DNA of 8,710 nt from an uncultured Lachnospiraceae bacterium (GCA_910578085.1 CAJTPM010000076.1:1-8710); one strand, 5' to 3'. Counted from the first letter of the stretch, positions 1 through 6,086 are shown. Made by a program: numbers and translations. The notes: generated from the sequence alone by a model not told the origin.

Positions 1-111
1 TATTTTCTTATATGCAAATCTTTTTGGCAAGAGGTTTGTCAACAGCTCGAACTTGGGACGAAGTTGATACCGCCGATTTTACAGATGGAAGATGCCACAG
101 CAGGCTTTTAA
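1..111 (+). other. unassigned open frame running in from left edge
   Basis: Frame 1 is open from the window edge to a TAA at 109-111 and would encode a 36-residue C-terminal tail with the motif FWQEVCQQLELG. A second frame (positions 3-152, with an ATG at 12) is also open over much of this stretch, so the coding frame cannot be decided. I do not recognise either translation. It may be the 3' end of an upstream gene, a decayed remnant, or non-coding. Confidence 0.2.
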
Positions 112-114
112 AGC

Positions 115-234
115 ATGAATCGCAGAAGAAACGGAGCAGGGACGGCCGCTAATATTTTATTTTCGGATGGTAAATGCGGCTTGGTCGTTACAGTGAAAGG
201 GAAGAAAAATCTCTTGCGCTATGAAAAAAACTAA
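115..234 (+). CDS. possible 39-aa small protein or gene remnant
   Basis: An ATG at 115 opens a 39-codon frame ending in TAA at 232-234. The product is basic and contains the motifs NILFSDGKCGL and VVTVKGKKN, which read like a short beta-rich peptide. It lies in the same frame as the reading frame that stops at 109-111, one codon earlier, so the two could be one gene broken by a stop codon. There is no convincing Shine-Dalgarno before the ATG, which argues against independent translation. No family is recognised; it could be chance. Confidence 0.2.
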   Translation: MNRRRNGAGTAANILFSDGKCGLVVTVKGKKNLLRYEKN

Positions 235-258
235 AAAATAAATGTTTTTATTTGGATT

Positions 259-283
259 AAGGGCGTTTTCGGCTGCCCCTTTT
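259..283 (+). terminator. weak terminator-like hairpin before the small gene
   Basis: AAGGGC at 259-264 can pair with GCCCCTT at 275-281, with one bulged C, and a short T-run follows. It lies just upstream of the ribosome binding site of the 57-aa gene, so it could end transcription from the left or act as an attenuator. The T-tract is short and the stem modest. Confidence 0.35.
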
Positions 284-307
284 CCAGATTTTAGGGAGGA
301 TATGCCT

Positions 308-481
308 ATGGCAAAAACAGCTACACGCCCGAAAATAGAGGTTCAGCCTGTCTATCTGGGCGGCAGGGACATGAGGGAAGCCTTTATTTCCCTGCTTGTG
401 AACGAGGTGCGGAGGGGGAAAACCTCTCCCCGCACCTTTGAGATAATAAAAGATACAGAATACAATGGGGACAGAAAATGA
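308..481 (+). CDS. 57-aa small protein upstream of the serine recombinase
   Basis: This is a short basic protein, 57 residues, with a central YLGGRDMREAF segment followed by a probable helix (ISLLVNEVRRGK). The ATG at 308 is chosen because AGGGAGG at 293-299 lies 8 nt upstream; the in-frame ATG at 302 is too close to that site, and the upstream extension to 242 has no ribosome binding site. It ends 18 nt before the recombinase start at 500, so the two are probably co-transcribed. I do not recognise a defined family with confidence. Small proteins next to transposon recombinases are often accessory or excisionase-like, but no DNA-binding motif is evident, and a TnpW-like identity cannot be claimed. 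Confidence 0.75.
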   Translation: MAKTATRPKIEVQPVYLGGRDMREAFISLLVNEVRRGKTSPRTFEIIKDTEYNGDRK

Positions 482-499
482 AGAAAGGGGATGGATGGA

Positions 500-2167
500 A
501 TGGGCATTTTAAGAACGGCCTTGTACTGTAGGCTGTCAAAAGACGACATGGCGCAGGGAGACAGCGAAAGCATAAAAACACAAAAAGCAATGCTGGCACA
601 GTACGCAAGGGAACATGGATTTTTAGTCGTTGAAACCTATGTGGATGACGGTTGGAGCGGTTTGAATTTCGACAGACCAGATTTTAACCGTATGCTGGAT
701 GACATTGAAGCGGGAAAAATAGACGTGGTAATCACAAAGGACTTGTCACGTCTGGGGCGTGACCATTTAAAGGTCGGGCATTTCACGGAGATTTATTTCC
801 CGATGAAAAACGTGAGGTATATCGCCGTCAATGACTGCGTGGACACCGCCAACAAAAACAATGACATTGCCGCATTGAAGAATGTGATGAATGAATTTTA
901 CAGCAGGGACAATTCACGGAAAATCCGTTCTTCCATTCGGGCAAGGGCGAAAGCGGGGCTTTACCGCTGCTCCTATGCGCCGTTCGGATACCGCAAATCG
1001 TCCGACAACCATAATAAGCTGATAGTCGATGAGGAAACGGCATGGATTGTAAAACGGATTTTCGAGCTTGCAAATGCAGGCATGGGGGCGCACAAGATAG
1101 CAAGTGTTTTCCGAGAAGAAAAAGTGTCCTGCCCCTCTTGGTGGCAGCATACCCGTGGGGAAAAGAATTACCCTGAACGGTTCAAAAACCCCCAGAACCA
1201 GTATGAATGGTCGCACACCATCATCCGAAACATGATAGGAAACCCCGTGTATCTCGGTCATTCCGTGATGTGCAAGACGGAAGCCATTTTTAAAGTCGGC
1301 AAATATAAGAAGCTGCCAGAGGAAGAATGGATACGGACAGACAATACCCACGAGCCACTTGTAACGCAGGAAGTCTTTGATGGGGCGAACGCAAAGATTT
1401 TAAGCAGGAAGCGTGACACCACAAATAACTTCGTGTCGGTTTTCTCTGGGCTTGTGAAGTGCGGCACTTGTGGGAAAGCCCTTGCCCTGCGGTACTGGGG
1501 CAGAGACAGGCACCGTATCTATGTCTGCACCGCATACGCCCACAACACAAAATCCTGCACAGACCACCGCATTTACTATGATGATTTATACGAAGCCGTG
1601 CTTGCCGACATCCAGTACCATGCCCGCCTTGCCTTTGAAAATAAGGAGAAAGCGGTGGCTCTGGCGGTGAAGATGAATGCCAGAATGGACGGGAACAGGG
1701 GGAAAAGCAACGAAACGAAACTGAAACAGGCGAGGAAACGCTATGACGAAGTGACGAGGTTGTTTGACCGTCTGTATGAGGATTCTCTTTCGGGGCGTAT
1801 ATCCAATGAGAATTTTACAAGGCTGATTGACAAATACCAGACCGAGCAGGAGAAATTATTGGAGCAGATAGCAACGCTTGAGGATGTGTTGCAGGAAGTT
1901 AAGGACAGCCAGAGCAATGCGGTACAGTGGGCGGAACTGATGGTAGGGTATGTAGGGATAATGGAACTGACCGCCGAAAACCTTAACCTCTTAGTGGAGC
2001 GGATTGAGGTGTCTGACCGAGCGGAAACAGAGGACGGGATGCAGCAGACCGTCAAAATCTGTTACCGCTTCGGCGGTTACATAGGGGAGCAGACAGTCAA
2101 GACGAAGATGATTCGGAAGCCCCGTAAAAAGAGGGACTGCCCACGAAAAACAGCAATGGCAAAATAA
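500..2167 (+). CDS. large serine recombinase (TnpX/TndX-like), intact
   Basis: Site-specific DNA recombinase of the large serine family, which excises and integrates mobile elements through a phosphoserine-DNA intermediate. The ATG at 500 (555 aa) is preferred because AAAGGGG at 484-490 lies 9 nt upstream; an ATG at 491 would add three residues. Residues below are counted from 500. The N-terminal resolvase domain (about 4-135) contains YCRLS with the expected nucleophile Ser13, a DGWSG motif near residue 50, and SRLGRD near 83-88 carrying catalytic arginines. The 'recombinase' domain follows (about 150-280), then a zinc ribbon with Cys321, Cys324, Cys343 and Cys353, then a long charged coiled-coil region (about 400-470), and a basic tail. 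The length is normal for the family and no disruption is visible. TnpV follows after 24 nt, the same order as tnpX-tnpV in Tn4451, which supports a transposon recombinase rather than a phage integrase. The exact subfamily is not determined. Confidence 0.95.
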   Translation: MGILRTALYCRLSKDDMAQGDSESIKTQKAMLAQYAREHGFLVVETYVDDGWSGLNFDRPDFNRMLDDIEAGKIDVVITKDLSRLGRDHLKVGHFTEIYFPMKNVRYIAVNDCVDTANKNNDIAALKNVMNEFYSRDNSRKIRSSIRARAKAGLYRCSYAPFGYRKSSDNHNKLIVDEETAWIVKRIFELANAGMGAHKIASVFREEKVSCPSWWQHTRGEKNYPERFKNPQNQYEWSHTIIRNMIGNPVYLGHSVMCKTEAIFKVGKYKKLPEEEWIRTDNTHEPLVTQEVFDGANAKILSRKRDTTNNFVSVFSGLVKCGTCGKALALRYWGRDRHRIYVCTAYAHNTKSCTDHRIYYDDLYEAVLADIQYHARLAFENKEKAVALAVKMNARMDGNRGKSNETKLKQARKRYDEVTRLFDRLYEDSLSGRISNENFTRLIDKYQTEQEKLLEQIATLEDVLQEVKDSQSNAVQWAELMVGYVGIMELTAENLNLLVERIEVSDRAETEDGMQQTVKICYRFGGYIGEQTVKTKMIRKPRKKRDCPRKTAMAK

Positions 2168-2191
2168 ACTATGGTAGCGGAGGTACACACA

Positions 2192-2566
2192 ATGGAGAAA
2201 ACATTCTTTGAAAAAATCGGCGGCAAATTTGAGCGACAGGGGGATTACCTTGTTCCCTGCCTTGCATTACCGCCCGAAAAAGAACAGACGATTGGTTTAT
2301 TCGGGCGGCAGCATCTGGACTATCTGAAGCAGCACTGCAAGGTTACATACATCAATCTTCTTACAAGCGGCAGTCTGAACGCCTATCTTGCCGACATTGA
2401 CAGGCAGGCGCAGGAACGCTTCTATCGGCTCATAGAGGGTATGAAACAGGCACAGGGCATAACGGAATGCCTAAAGGAAGAAAACGCCTTAGAATGGACA
2501 GGAAGAATGAATCATGTAAGAGCGTGTGCGAGGGAAATAGTGAACGAGGAAATCATATATGTATAG
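2192..2566 (+). CDS. tnpV: transposon-encoded protein TnpV
   Basis: This 124-residue protein has the features I associate with the TnpV family of Tn4451-like elements, including LPPEKEQTIGLFGRQH, the helix YLKQHCKVTYINLLTSG, and a C-terminal MKQAQGITE/LKEENALEWTGRMN segment. TnpV is considered an accessory protein of the transposon; its exact role is not firmly established, although an excisionase-like function has been suggested. The ATG at 2192 is chosen because GGAGG at 2179-2183 is 8 nt upstream; the in-frame ATG at 2171 lies before this site. It follows the recombinase by 24 nt and is closed by a strong terminator, so the 57-aa gene, recombinase and tnpV look like one transcription unit. 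Confidence 0.85.
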   Translation: MEKTFFEKIGGKFERQGDYLVPCLALPPEKEQTIGLFGRQHLDYLKQHCKVTYINLLTSGSLNAYLADIDRQAQERFYRLIEGMKQAQGITECLKEENALEWTGRMNHVRACAREIVNEEIIYV

Positions 2567-2575
2567 GCAACATGG

Positions 2576-2609
2576 CGGCAGAGGGTTAAATCTCTGTCGT
2601 TTTTCTTTT
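2576..2609 (+). terminator. intrinsic terminator after tnpV
   Basis: CGGCAGAG at 2576-2583 pairs with CTCTGTCG at 2592-2599 (8 bp, one G-T wobble) around an 8-nt loop, followed directly by TTTTTCTTTT. It lies 10 nt after the tnpV stop. It separates the recombination module from the cargo genes, so the latter should use their own promoter. Confidence 0.85.
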
Positions 2610-2619
2610 CGGGAAGTTA

Positions 2620-2648
2620 TTGAAATGAATTTTTTATTCAGATACACT
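2620..2648 (+). promoter_or_regulatory. putative sigma-A promoter for araC-like gene 1
   Basis: TTGAAA at 2620-2625 and TACACT at 2643-2648 are separated by 17 bp. The -10 matches the consensus at four of six positions. An inverted repeat TGAAT-TTTTT-ATTCA (2626-2640) fills the spacer and could be an operator, perhaps for autoregulation. Assigned from sequence only. Confidence 0.5.
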
Positions 2649-2732
2649 ATATGCAAGTTTACAAAAGATAGCAGAAAAAGAGAGGAAATATAAAGCAGAT
2701 TAAGCTATTCTTGGTTATGAGGAGGTAAGAAG

Positions 2733-3596
2733 ATGGAATGGTTGAAAAAGCTTGGAGCAGCCATTGATTACATAGAAGATAATCTGGACAAGGAAATATC
2801 ATATGACGAAGCAGCCCGCATTGCATGTTGCTCTCCCTATTATTTTCAGCGTATTTTTTCTTATGTTTCGGGCGTGTCATTATCAGAATACATACGCCGC
2901 CGAAAAATGACACAGGCAGCGTTTGAATTGCAGCGGACAGACGAGAAAGTAATAGATATTGCTTTGAAGTATGGCTATTCCTCTCCGACTTCTTTTAATC
3001 GGGCTTTTCAGAATGTTCATGGAATTACGCCAACAGCAGCGAAAGCTATGGGGTGTATCCTGCAAGCATATCCGTCAATTCAGTTTAGAATCGAAATAAC
3101 AGGAGGAAGCGCTATGGTGTATCACATTGCGGAAAAACAGCCCCTGCATATTGTGGGAATCCGCATTCCTTTGGCTTGCGATATGGAAGAAAATTTGAGA
3201 ATAGTTCCCGATTTTTGGAAAACCACATTGCAGGGAAACCAGTTTTCGGAAATATGCAAATTATCTAATCAAGAGCCAAATGGGATTTTAGGAATCAGTG
3301 TATATGAAAGTCCAAAAGAAATCTATTATTATATCGGCGTTGCTACAAATGCTTCTGCCCCTGCGGATATGTATGAGTATGAAATTCCTGCGGCAACTTG
3401 GGTTATATTTGAGAATGATGGACGTTTTAAAGAAGATGTCCAAAGTGTATTCAGACGGTTTTATATGGAATGGCTGCCGTTCTCTGGATATAAATATGCT
3501 GAACTGCCAGACATTGAAGTGTATCCGATTTGTGACAGCCAGCCGGCACATGGACATTCCGAAGTATGGATTGCAATCCAAAAGGAGGACAGATAG
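2733..3596 (+). CDS. AraC-family regulator with C-terminal effector-binding domain (paralogue 1)
   Basis: A 287-residue cytoplasmic transcription regulator. Residues 1-105 form the two-helix-turn-helix AraC DNA-binding domain: first HTH about 22-43 (ISYDEAARIACCSP, YFQRIF), second about 72-93 (KVIDIALKYGYSS, FNRAF), ending in HGITP. A GyrI-like/AraC effector-binding domain starts near residue 128 (MVYHIAEKQPL) and ends with IEVYP and SEVWIAI. The DNA-binding half precedes the sensor half, as in Rob- and YdeE-like proteins. The ATG at 2733 has AGGAGG at 2720-2725. Its last codons contain the ribosome binding site of the hydrolase gene, which begins 3 nt after the stop, so the two are an operon. 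An internal AGGAGG plus in-frame ATG at codon 128 may give a sensor-only product. Over the first 100 residues 55 are identical, ungapped, to the second AraC protein downstream. The ligand is unknown. Confidence 0.93.
   Translation: MEWLKKLGAAIDYIEDNLDKEISYDEAARIACCSPYYFQRIFSYVSGVSLSEYIRRRKMTQAAFELQRTDEKVIDIALKYGYSSPTSFNRAFQNVHGITPTAAKAMGCILQAYPSIQFRIEITGGSAMVYHIAEKQPLHIVGIRIPLACDMEENLRIVPDFWKTTLQGNQFSEICKLSNQEPNGILGISVYESPKEIYYYIGVATNASAPADMYEYEIPAATWVIFENDGRFKEDVQSVFRRFYMEWLPFSGYKYAELPDIEVYPICDSQPAHGHSEVWIAIQKEDR
3102..3116 (+). promoter_or_regulatory. internal Shine-Dalgarno and in-frame ATG in araC-like gene 1
   Basis: GGAGG at 3102-3106 is followed after 7 nt by an ATG at 3114, in frame with the gene (codon 128). 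The ATG sits at the first residues of the effector-binding domain. The resulting product would be a 160-residue ligand-binding domain without the DNA-binding part. The same arrangement occurs at the same codon in the downstream paralogue. Confidence 0.5.
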
Positions 3597-3602
3597 GAAA
3601 TG
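3583..3602 (+). promoter_or_regulatory. ribosome binding site coupling regulator 1 and hydrolase
   Basis: AGGAGG at 3583-3588 lies inside the last codons of the first regulator; the TAG stop is at 3594-3596 and the hydrolase ATG at 3600. This arrangement favours translational coupling. Confidence 0.7.
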
Positions 3603-4646
3603 TATCATTTAAGACTAAAAGGAGACCATTATGCAATGGGTGTGAAGCGTGGAAAAATTTTTAACAAATGCCAAATCTCTTTTCCGCTTCAGTTAGATAA
3701 TTTTCAACTGGAACATGGAAAACATAGTGAGGAAATATTAAAAAAGATTTTTCCAGAAGTGTGTGAGGAAATAAGAGGGGTAAGTGACACCATAGGAGTA
3801 GACTATCTACATTTTGCTTCGTGGATGTTGTGTATGGGCTGCTGTATGTACAATCTGGAAGATAACTTCCCTGTTGAGGTTCGGGGCTGTACGGCTTTTG
3901 CCTATTCCCAAAATGACAGATTGATATATGGCAGAAATAATGACTTGCCGCCCTACCTGCGTGATGGATGTAAAAGTGAAATTTACGCACCGAGGAATGG
4001 AAACAGATTCAATATCACTACATCCTCTTTCATCAACGGGGAAGAGGGACTGAACGAACATGGGCTTGCCGTGGCAATGACGTTTGTAATGACTGACCTT
4101 AAAAAGATAAAGGCAGGATTTAATTCATGTTTTATTGTACGGTATTTGCTTGAAAAGGCAAATGATACAAGGCAGGCAGTTTCATTACTTATGAATCTGC
4201 CGATAGCCTCTAACTGTAACATTTTACTTGCGGATAAAAGCGGCAATATGGTAGTAGTCGAATGTACGCCGACTCTCAAAAAAGTCCGTGAAGCGGAAAT
4301 CTTTCATGGAAACAGGATTGTTTGTACTGTCAATAGTTTTACTTCTAGTGAAATGAAGCCCTATGACGATGCAGATGGGAATGATTATGATTCCCACAAG
4401 CGGTATAAAGTTGTCATAGACAGCTTTTCTTCGGGGAAGATAAGAGACGATTATATCAAGACTACTGAGCAGCTCTTGAAAGGCGATTATGGATTTATGT
4501 GCCAATATGACAATGAGCCAGACTTTGAGACAGTTTGGAGTTCTATATTTGACTTGGAAAGTTTAGTCATTTACCGTGCAGAGGGTGACCCAAGAAAGAA
4601 GAAATTTATCAGCGATAACAGGCTGCATGATTTAAAATTTAAGTGA
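3600..4646 (+). CDS. C45-family peptidase / acyl-CoA:6-APA acyltransferase-like Ntn hydrolase
   Basis: A 348-residue enzyme of the C45 / linear-amide C-N hydrolase group (relatives: penicillin acyltransferase and choloylglycine hydrolases), which make or break amide bonds between acyl groups and amines. These enzymes are precursors that self-cleave before a nucleophilic cysteine. Here RGCTAF places the cleavage at Gly96-Cys97. YGRNNDLP follows, with Arg112 and Asp115 at nearly the spacing from the cysteine seen in bile salt hydrolases. GLNEHGLAVAM (Asn152) matches the conserved GMNEKGL-type motif, and VNSF (Asn246) is a further candidate active-site region. The length fits the family. There is no signal peptide, so a cytoplasmic enzyme is expected. 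It is co-transcribed with the preceding AraC-effector regulator (3-nt gap). The substrate is not predictable from sequence: conjugated bile acids, beta-lactams, N-acyl amides or small peptides are possible. An alternative is an uncharacterised amidase with no antibiotic role. Confidence 0.85.
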   Translation: MYHLRLKGDHYAMGVKRGKIFNKCQISFPLQLDNFQLEHGKHSEEILKKIFPEVCEEIRGVSDTIGVDYLHFASWMLCMGCCMYNLEDNFPVEVRGCTAFAYSQNDRLIYGRNNDLPPYLRDGCKSEIYAPRNGNRFNITTSSFINGEEGLNEHGLAVAMTFVMTDLKKIKAGFNSCFIVRYLLEKANDTRQAVSLLMNLPIASNCNILLADKSGNMVVVECTPTLKKVREAEIFHGNRIVCTVNSFTSSEMKPYDDADGNDYDSHKRYKVVIDSFSSGKIRDDYIKTTEQLLKGDYGFMCQYDNEPDFETVWSSIFDLESLVIYRAEGDPRKKKFISDNRLHDLKFK

Positions 4647-4656
4647 GCAGGGATAA

Positions 4657-4685
4657 TTGAAACTTAGCAAAGCAAAGCATAGAAT
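4657..4685 (+). promoter_or_regulatory. putative sigma-A promoter for araC-like gene 2
   Basis: TTGAAA at 4657-4662 and TAGAAT at 4680-4685 (five of six matches to TATAAT) are separated by 17 bp. It starts 11 nt after the hydrolase stop, so the second regulator can be expressed separately from the first operon. The -35 box is the same hexamer as in the promoter proposed for regulator 1. Confidence 0.55.
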
Positions 4686-4741
4686 ATCAGGAAAAGCCGT
4701 TGTTATTTTACTATACTATGGTTACGGAAGGAGGAAAAAAT

Positions 4742-5614
4742 ATGGAATGGGTGAAAGGGTTACAGAAGGCAATAGATTATATTGAAGACCACATTACTGA
4801 AGATATAGACTATGCTGAAATTGCAAAACAGGCATATTCTTCCAGTTTCCATTTCCAGAGGGTTTTCCATATTATCTGCGGCTATTCTATTGGCGAGTAT
4901 ATCCGCAACAGGAGATTGTCGCTGGCGGGAACGGATTTATCGTCTGGAAATGAAAAGGTGATAGATATTGCCCTAAAATATGGATATAACAGCCCAGAGA
5001 GCTTTAGCAGGGCATTCACAAAGTTCCACGGGATTACGCCTGTCCAAGCGAAAAGCGAAAAACTTACACTCAAATCTTTTTCCAAAGTTTCCGTAAAAAT
5101 CACATTAGAAGGAGGAACAACAATGGATTACAGAATTGAAAAACGGGAAGAATTTGAGGTCATTGCCAAACGAGCTAGATACGGAGGGGGACAGGAAATC
5201 AGCCAGAAGAATATCCACGCAACATGGGCGGCTTGCGGAGCAGATGGGACGATTGATACGTTGTGCAAATACGTCAATCCAGAAAATATTTTCGGAGGGG
5301 CAATCGTTGGAATATGCTTTGACAATCCGACAGAGGGGGATTTCGATTATGCAATCGGAGCGGCTTATTCGGGCGGTGATGTGGCGGCAGGGCTGACGAT
5401 TGAGAAAGTTCCTGCAAATACTTGGGCGGTGTTCCCTTGTACTGGGAAAATGCCAGAAGCGTTCCAAGACCTGTATCGGAAGATTTATACAGAATTTTTT
5501 CCGACCAGCAAATATCAGCCAGCAGGCGGGATGTGCATTGAGGTCTATCCGAGTGCTGAAATTCATGATAATAATTTTCATTTTGAAATATGGCTTTCCG
5601 TAGAGGAAAAGTAA
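4742..5614 (+). CDS. AraC-family regulator with C-terminal effector-binding domain (paralogue 2)
   Basis: A 290-residue regulator with the same architecture as the first: AraC DNA-binding domain (1-105, HTHs about 22-43 and 72-93, with EKVIDIALKYGY identical in both), then a GyrI-like effector-binding domain from about residue 128 (MDYRIEKREEF) to the end (IEVYP, FEIWLSVEEK). The ATG at 4742 is chosen because AAGGAGG at 4728-4734 lies 7 nt upstream; an in-frame ATG at 4700 precedes the ribosome binding site and would add 14 residues. An internal AAGGAGG at 5109-5115 with ATG at 5123 repeats the pattern of the first gene at codon 128. It probably arose by an old duplication: the proteins are about 55% identical in the DNA-binding half and clearly more divergent in the sensor half, so they may bind similar sites but different ligands. 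The ligand and targets are unknown; the neighbouring hydrolase gene is an obvious candidate target. Confidence 0.93.
   Translation: MEWVKGLQKAIDYIEDHITEDIDYAEIAKQAYSSSFHFQRVFHIICGYSIGEYIRNRRLSLAGTDLSSGNEKVIDIALKYGYNSPESFSRAFTKFHGITPVQAKSEKLTLKSFSKVSVKITLEGGTTMDYRIEKREEFEVIAKRARYGGGQEISQKNIHATWAACGADGTIDTLCKYVNPENIFGGAIVGICFDNPTEGDFDYAIGAAYSGGDVAAGLTIEKVPANTWAVFPCTGKMPEAFQDLYRKIYTEFFPTSKYQPAGGMCIEVYPSAEIHDNNFHFEIWLSVEEK
5109..5125 (+). promoter_or_regulatory. internal Shine-Dalgarno and in-frame ATG in araC-like gene 2
   Basis: AAGGAGG at 5109-5115 is followed after 7 nt by an ATG at 5123, in frame, codon 128. The sequence and spacing equal those of the gene's own primary ribosome binding site (4728-4734, ATG 4742). 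The product would be a 163-residue sensor domain. Confidence 0.5.
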
Positions 5615-5685
5615 AGCCATTATGAGGCTGATGCACTTATGTAAATGTTAAGTATTAGCTTTATGCAATAGGCAGTAATAGAAAG

Positions 5686-5738
5686 ACAGGGCAAGTCCAC
5701 TGAATTAAAAAAAACGATGATCCGGTGGATTGCTCTGT
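5686..5738 (+). other. long imperfect hairpin (16 bp with one bulge)
   Basis: ACAGGGCAA (5686-5694) pairs with TTGCTCTGT (5730-5738), and TCCACTG (5696-5702) pairs with CGGTGGA (5723-5729), leaving G5695 bulged and two G-T wobbles. The loop (5703-5722) is A-rich. It is followed by an AT-rich run and then, 13 nt on, by a terminator. It may be part of a composite terminator, an RNA structure or the remnant of a repeat end. Confidence 0.6.
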
Positions 5739-5751
5739 AATGCTTTTATTA

Positions 5752-5792
5752 CCCTCCGACTTCGCTTTTTGAAGTTTGGAGGGATTTCTTTT
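5752..5792 (+). terminator. intrinsic terminator after the cargo block
   Basis: CCCTCCGACTTC (5752-5763) pairs with GAAGTTTGGAGGG (5771-5783) around a 7-nt loop, with a G-T pair and one bulged T, followed by ATTTCTTTT. The T-rich side is on the + strand only, so it ends + strand transcription from regulator 2. Confidence 0.75.
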
Positions 5793-5912
5793 GCCCGCAA
5801 GCAGTATTTCCTGTTTATACATATCATTCCGAAAATGGGTGGATAGCCTGTTAAAAAAATCTTTATTAATACACAGGGGCTTTGTACCCTGCAAGTAGAA
5901 GTCAAATCTCTA

Positions 5913-5918
5913 TATAAT
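5913..5918 (+). promoter_or_regulatory. -10-like TATAAT box before sigma-like genes
   Basis: A perfect TATAAT lies 18 nt before the attenuator-like hairpin. At the expected distance upstream there is only a poor -35 (TGCAAG at 5890-5895, 17-bp spacer), so the promoter may need an activator. Confidence 0.4.
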
Positions 5919-5935
5919 AGAAATAAAATCCCCAT

Positions 5936-5974
5936 AAGCCGTAAAGGTGTGACAGCCTTTGCGGTTTTTCTTTT
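5936..5974 (+). terminator. attenuator-like hairpin in the sigma-like gene leader
   Basis: AAGCCGTAAAGG (5936-5947) pairs with CCTTTGCGGTTT (5956-5967) in 12 bp with two G-T wobbles and an 8-nt loop, followed by TTCTTTT. It has the form of an intrinsic terminator but sits about 120 nt before the next gene and just downstream of the TATAAT box, so it would end transcripts almost at once unless overcome. This fits attenuation. Confidence 0.65.
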
Positions 5975-6037
5975 GTCGTTTTTTATCGGAATACGCCGCA
6001 TAGCTGTTTCTGGTGTTGGTTGTCGTTCGCCGCCTTT

Positions 6038-6078
6038 CCAATCTGTTTTTTTACATTTTCAAAAATTCAGATTGGAGG
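6038..6078 (+). promoter_or_regulatory. hairpin overlapping the ribosome binding site of sigma-like gene 1
   Basis: CCAATCTG (6038-6045) is perfectly complementary to CAGATTGG (6068-6075), with a further T-run/A-run pairing inside. The last two G of the stem are the first two bases of the Shine-Dalgarno GGAGG (6074-6078). Folding would hide the ribosome binding site. Confidence 0.55.
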
Positions 6079-6086
6079 AAAATGCG

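Larger units (their letters stand above)
5615..6086 (+). other. 472-base gene-free, structure-rich intergenic region
   Basis: I find no convincing gene on either strand here. The stretch holds, in order, a long imperfect hairpin (5686-5738), an intrinsic terminator (5752-5792), a small hairpin CAGGG/CCCTG (5874-5891), a TATAAT-like box (5913-5918), an attenuator-like hairpin (5936-5974) and a hairpin over the ribosome binding site of the next gene (6038-6078). It ends the cargo block and forms a long leader for the sigma-like genes. Confidence 0.7.

Noticed and set aside
914..1351. 145-codon open frame on the - strand
   Set aside because: Lies antisense within the intact recombinase and reads as a shadow of its codon pattern.
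3298..3612. 104-codon + strand frame overlapping the first AraC gene and the hydrolase start
   Set aside because: Out of frame with two well-supported genes, with no motif and no ribosome binding site of its own.
4700..4741. Longer start for the second AraC regulator
   Set aside because: ATG 4700 lies before the AAGGAGG; the paralogue begins with the same MEW residues as the product from 4742.
5105..5620. 171-codon open frame on the - strand
   Set aside because: Antisense to the second AraC gene, which has clear family motifs; the translation shows no recognisable features.
5661..6001. Two overlapping - strand frames in the intergenic region (5661-5894 and 5705-6001)
   Set aside because: They cross the hairpins and T-tracts, have no good ribosome binding site and no recognisable sequence.
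5949..6086. Upstream extension of the first sigma-like gene to an ATG-less start near 5949
   Set aside because: The extension starts inside the terminator-like hairpin and crosses the RBS hairpin; GGAGG at 6074-6078 supports GTG 6087.
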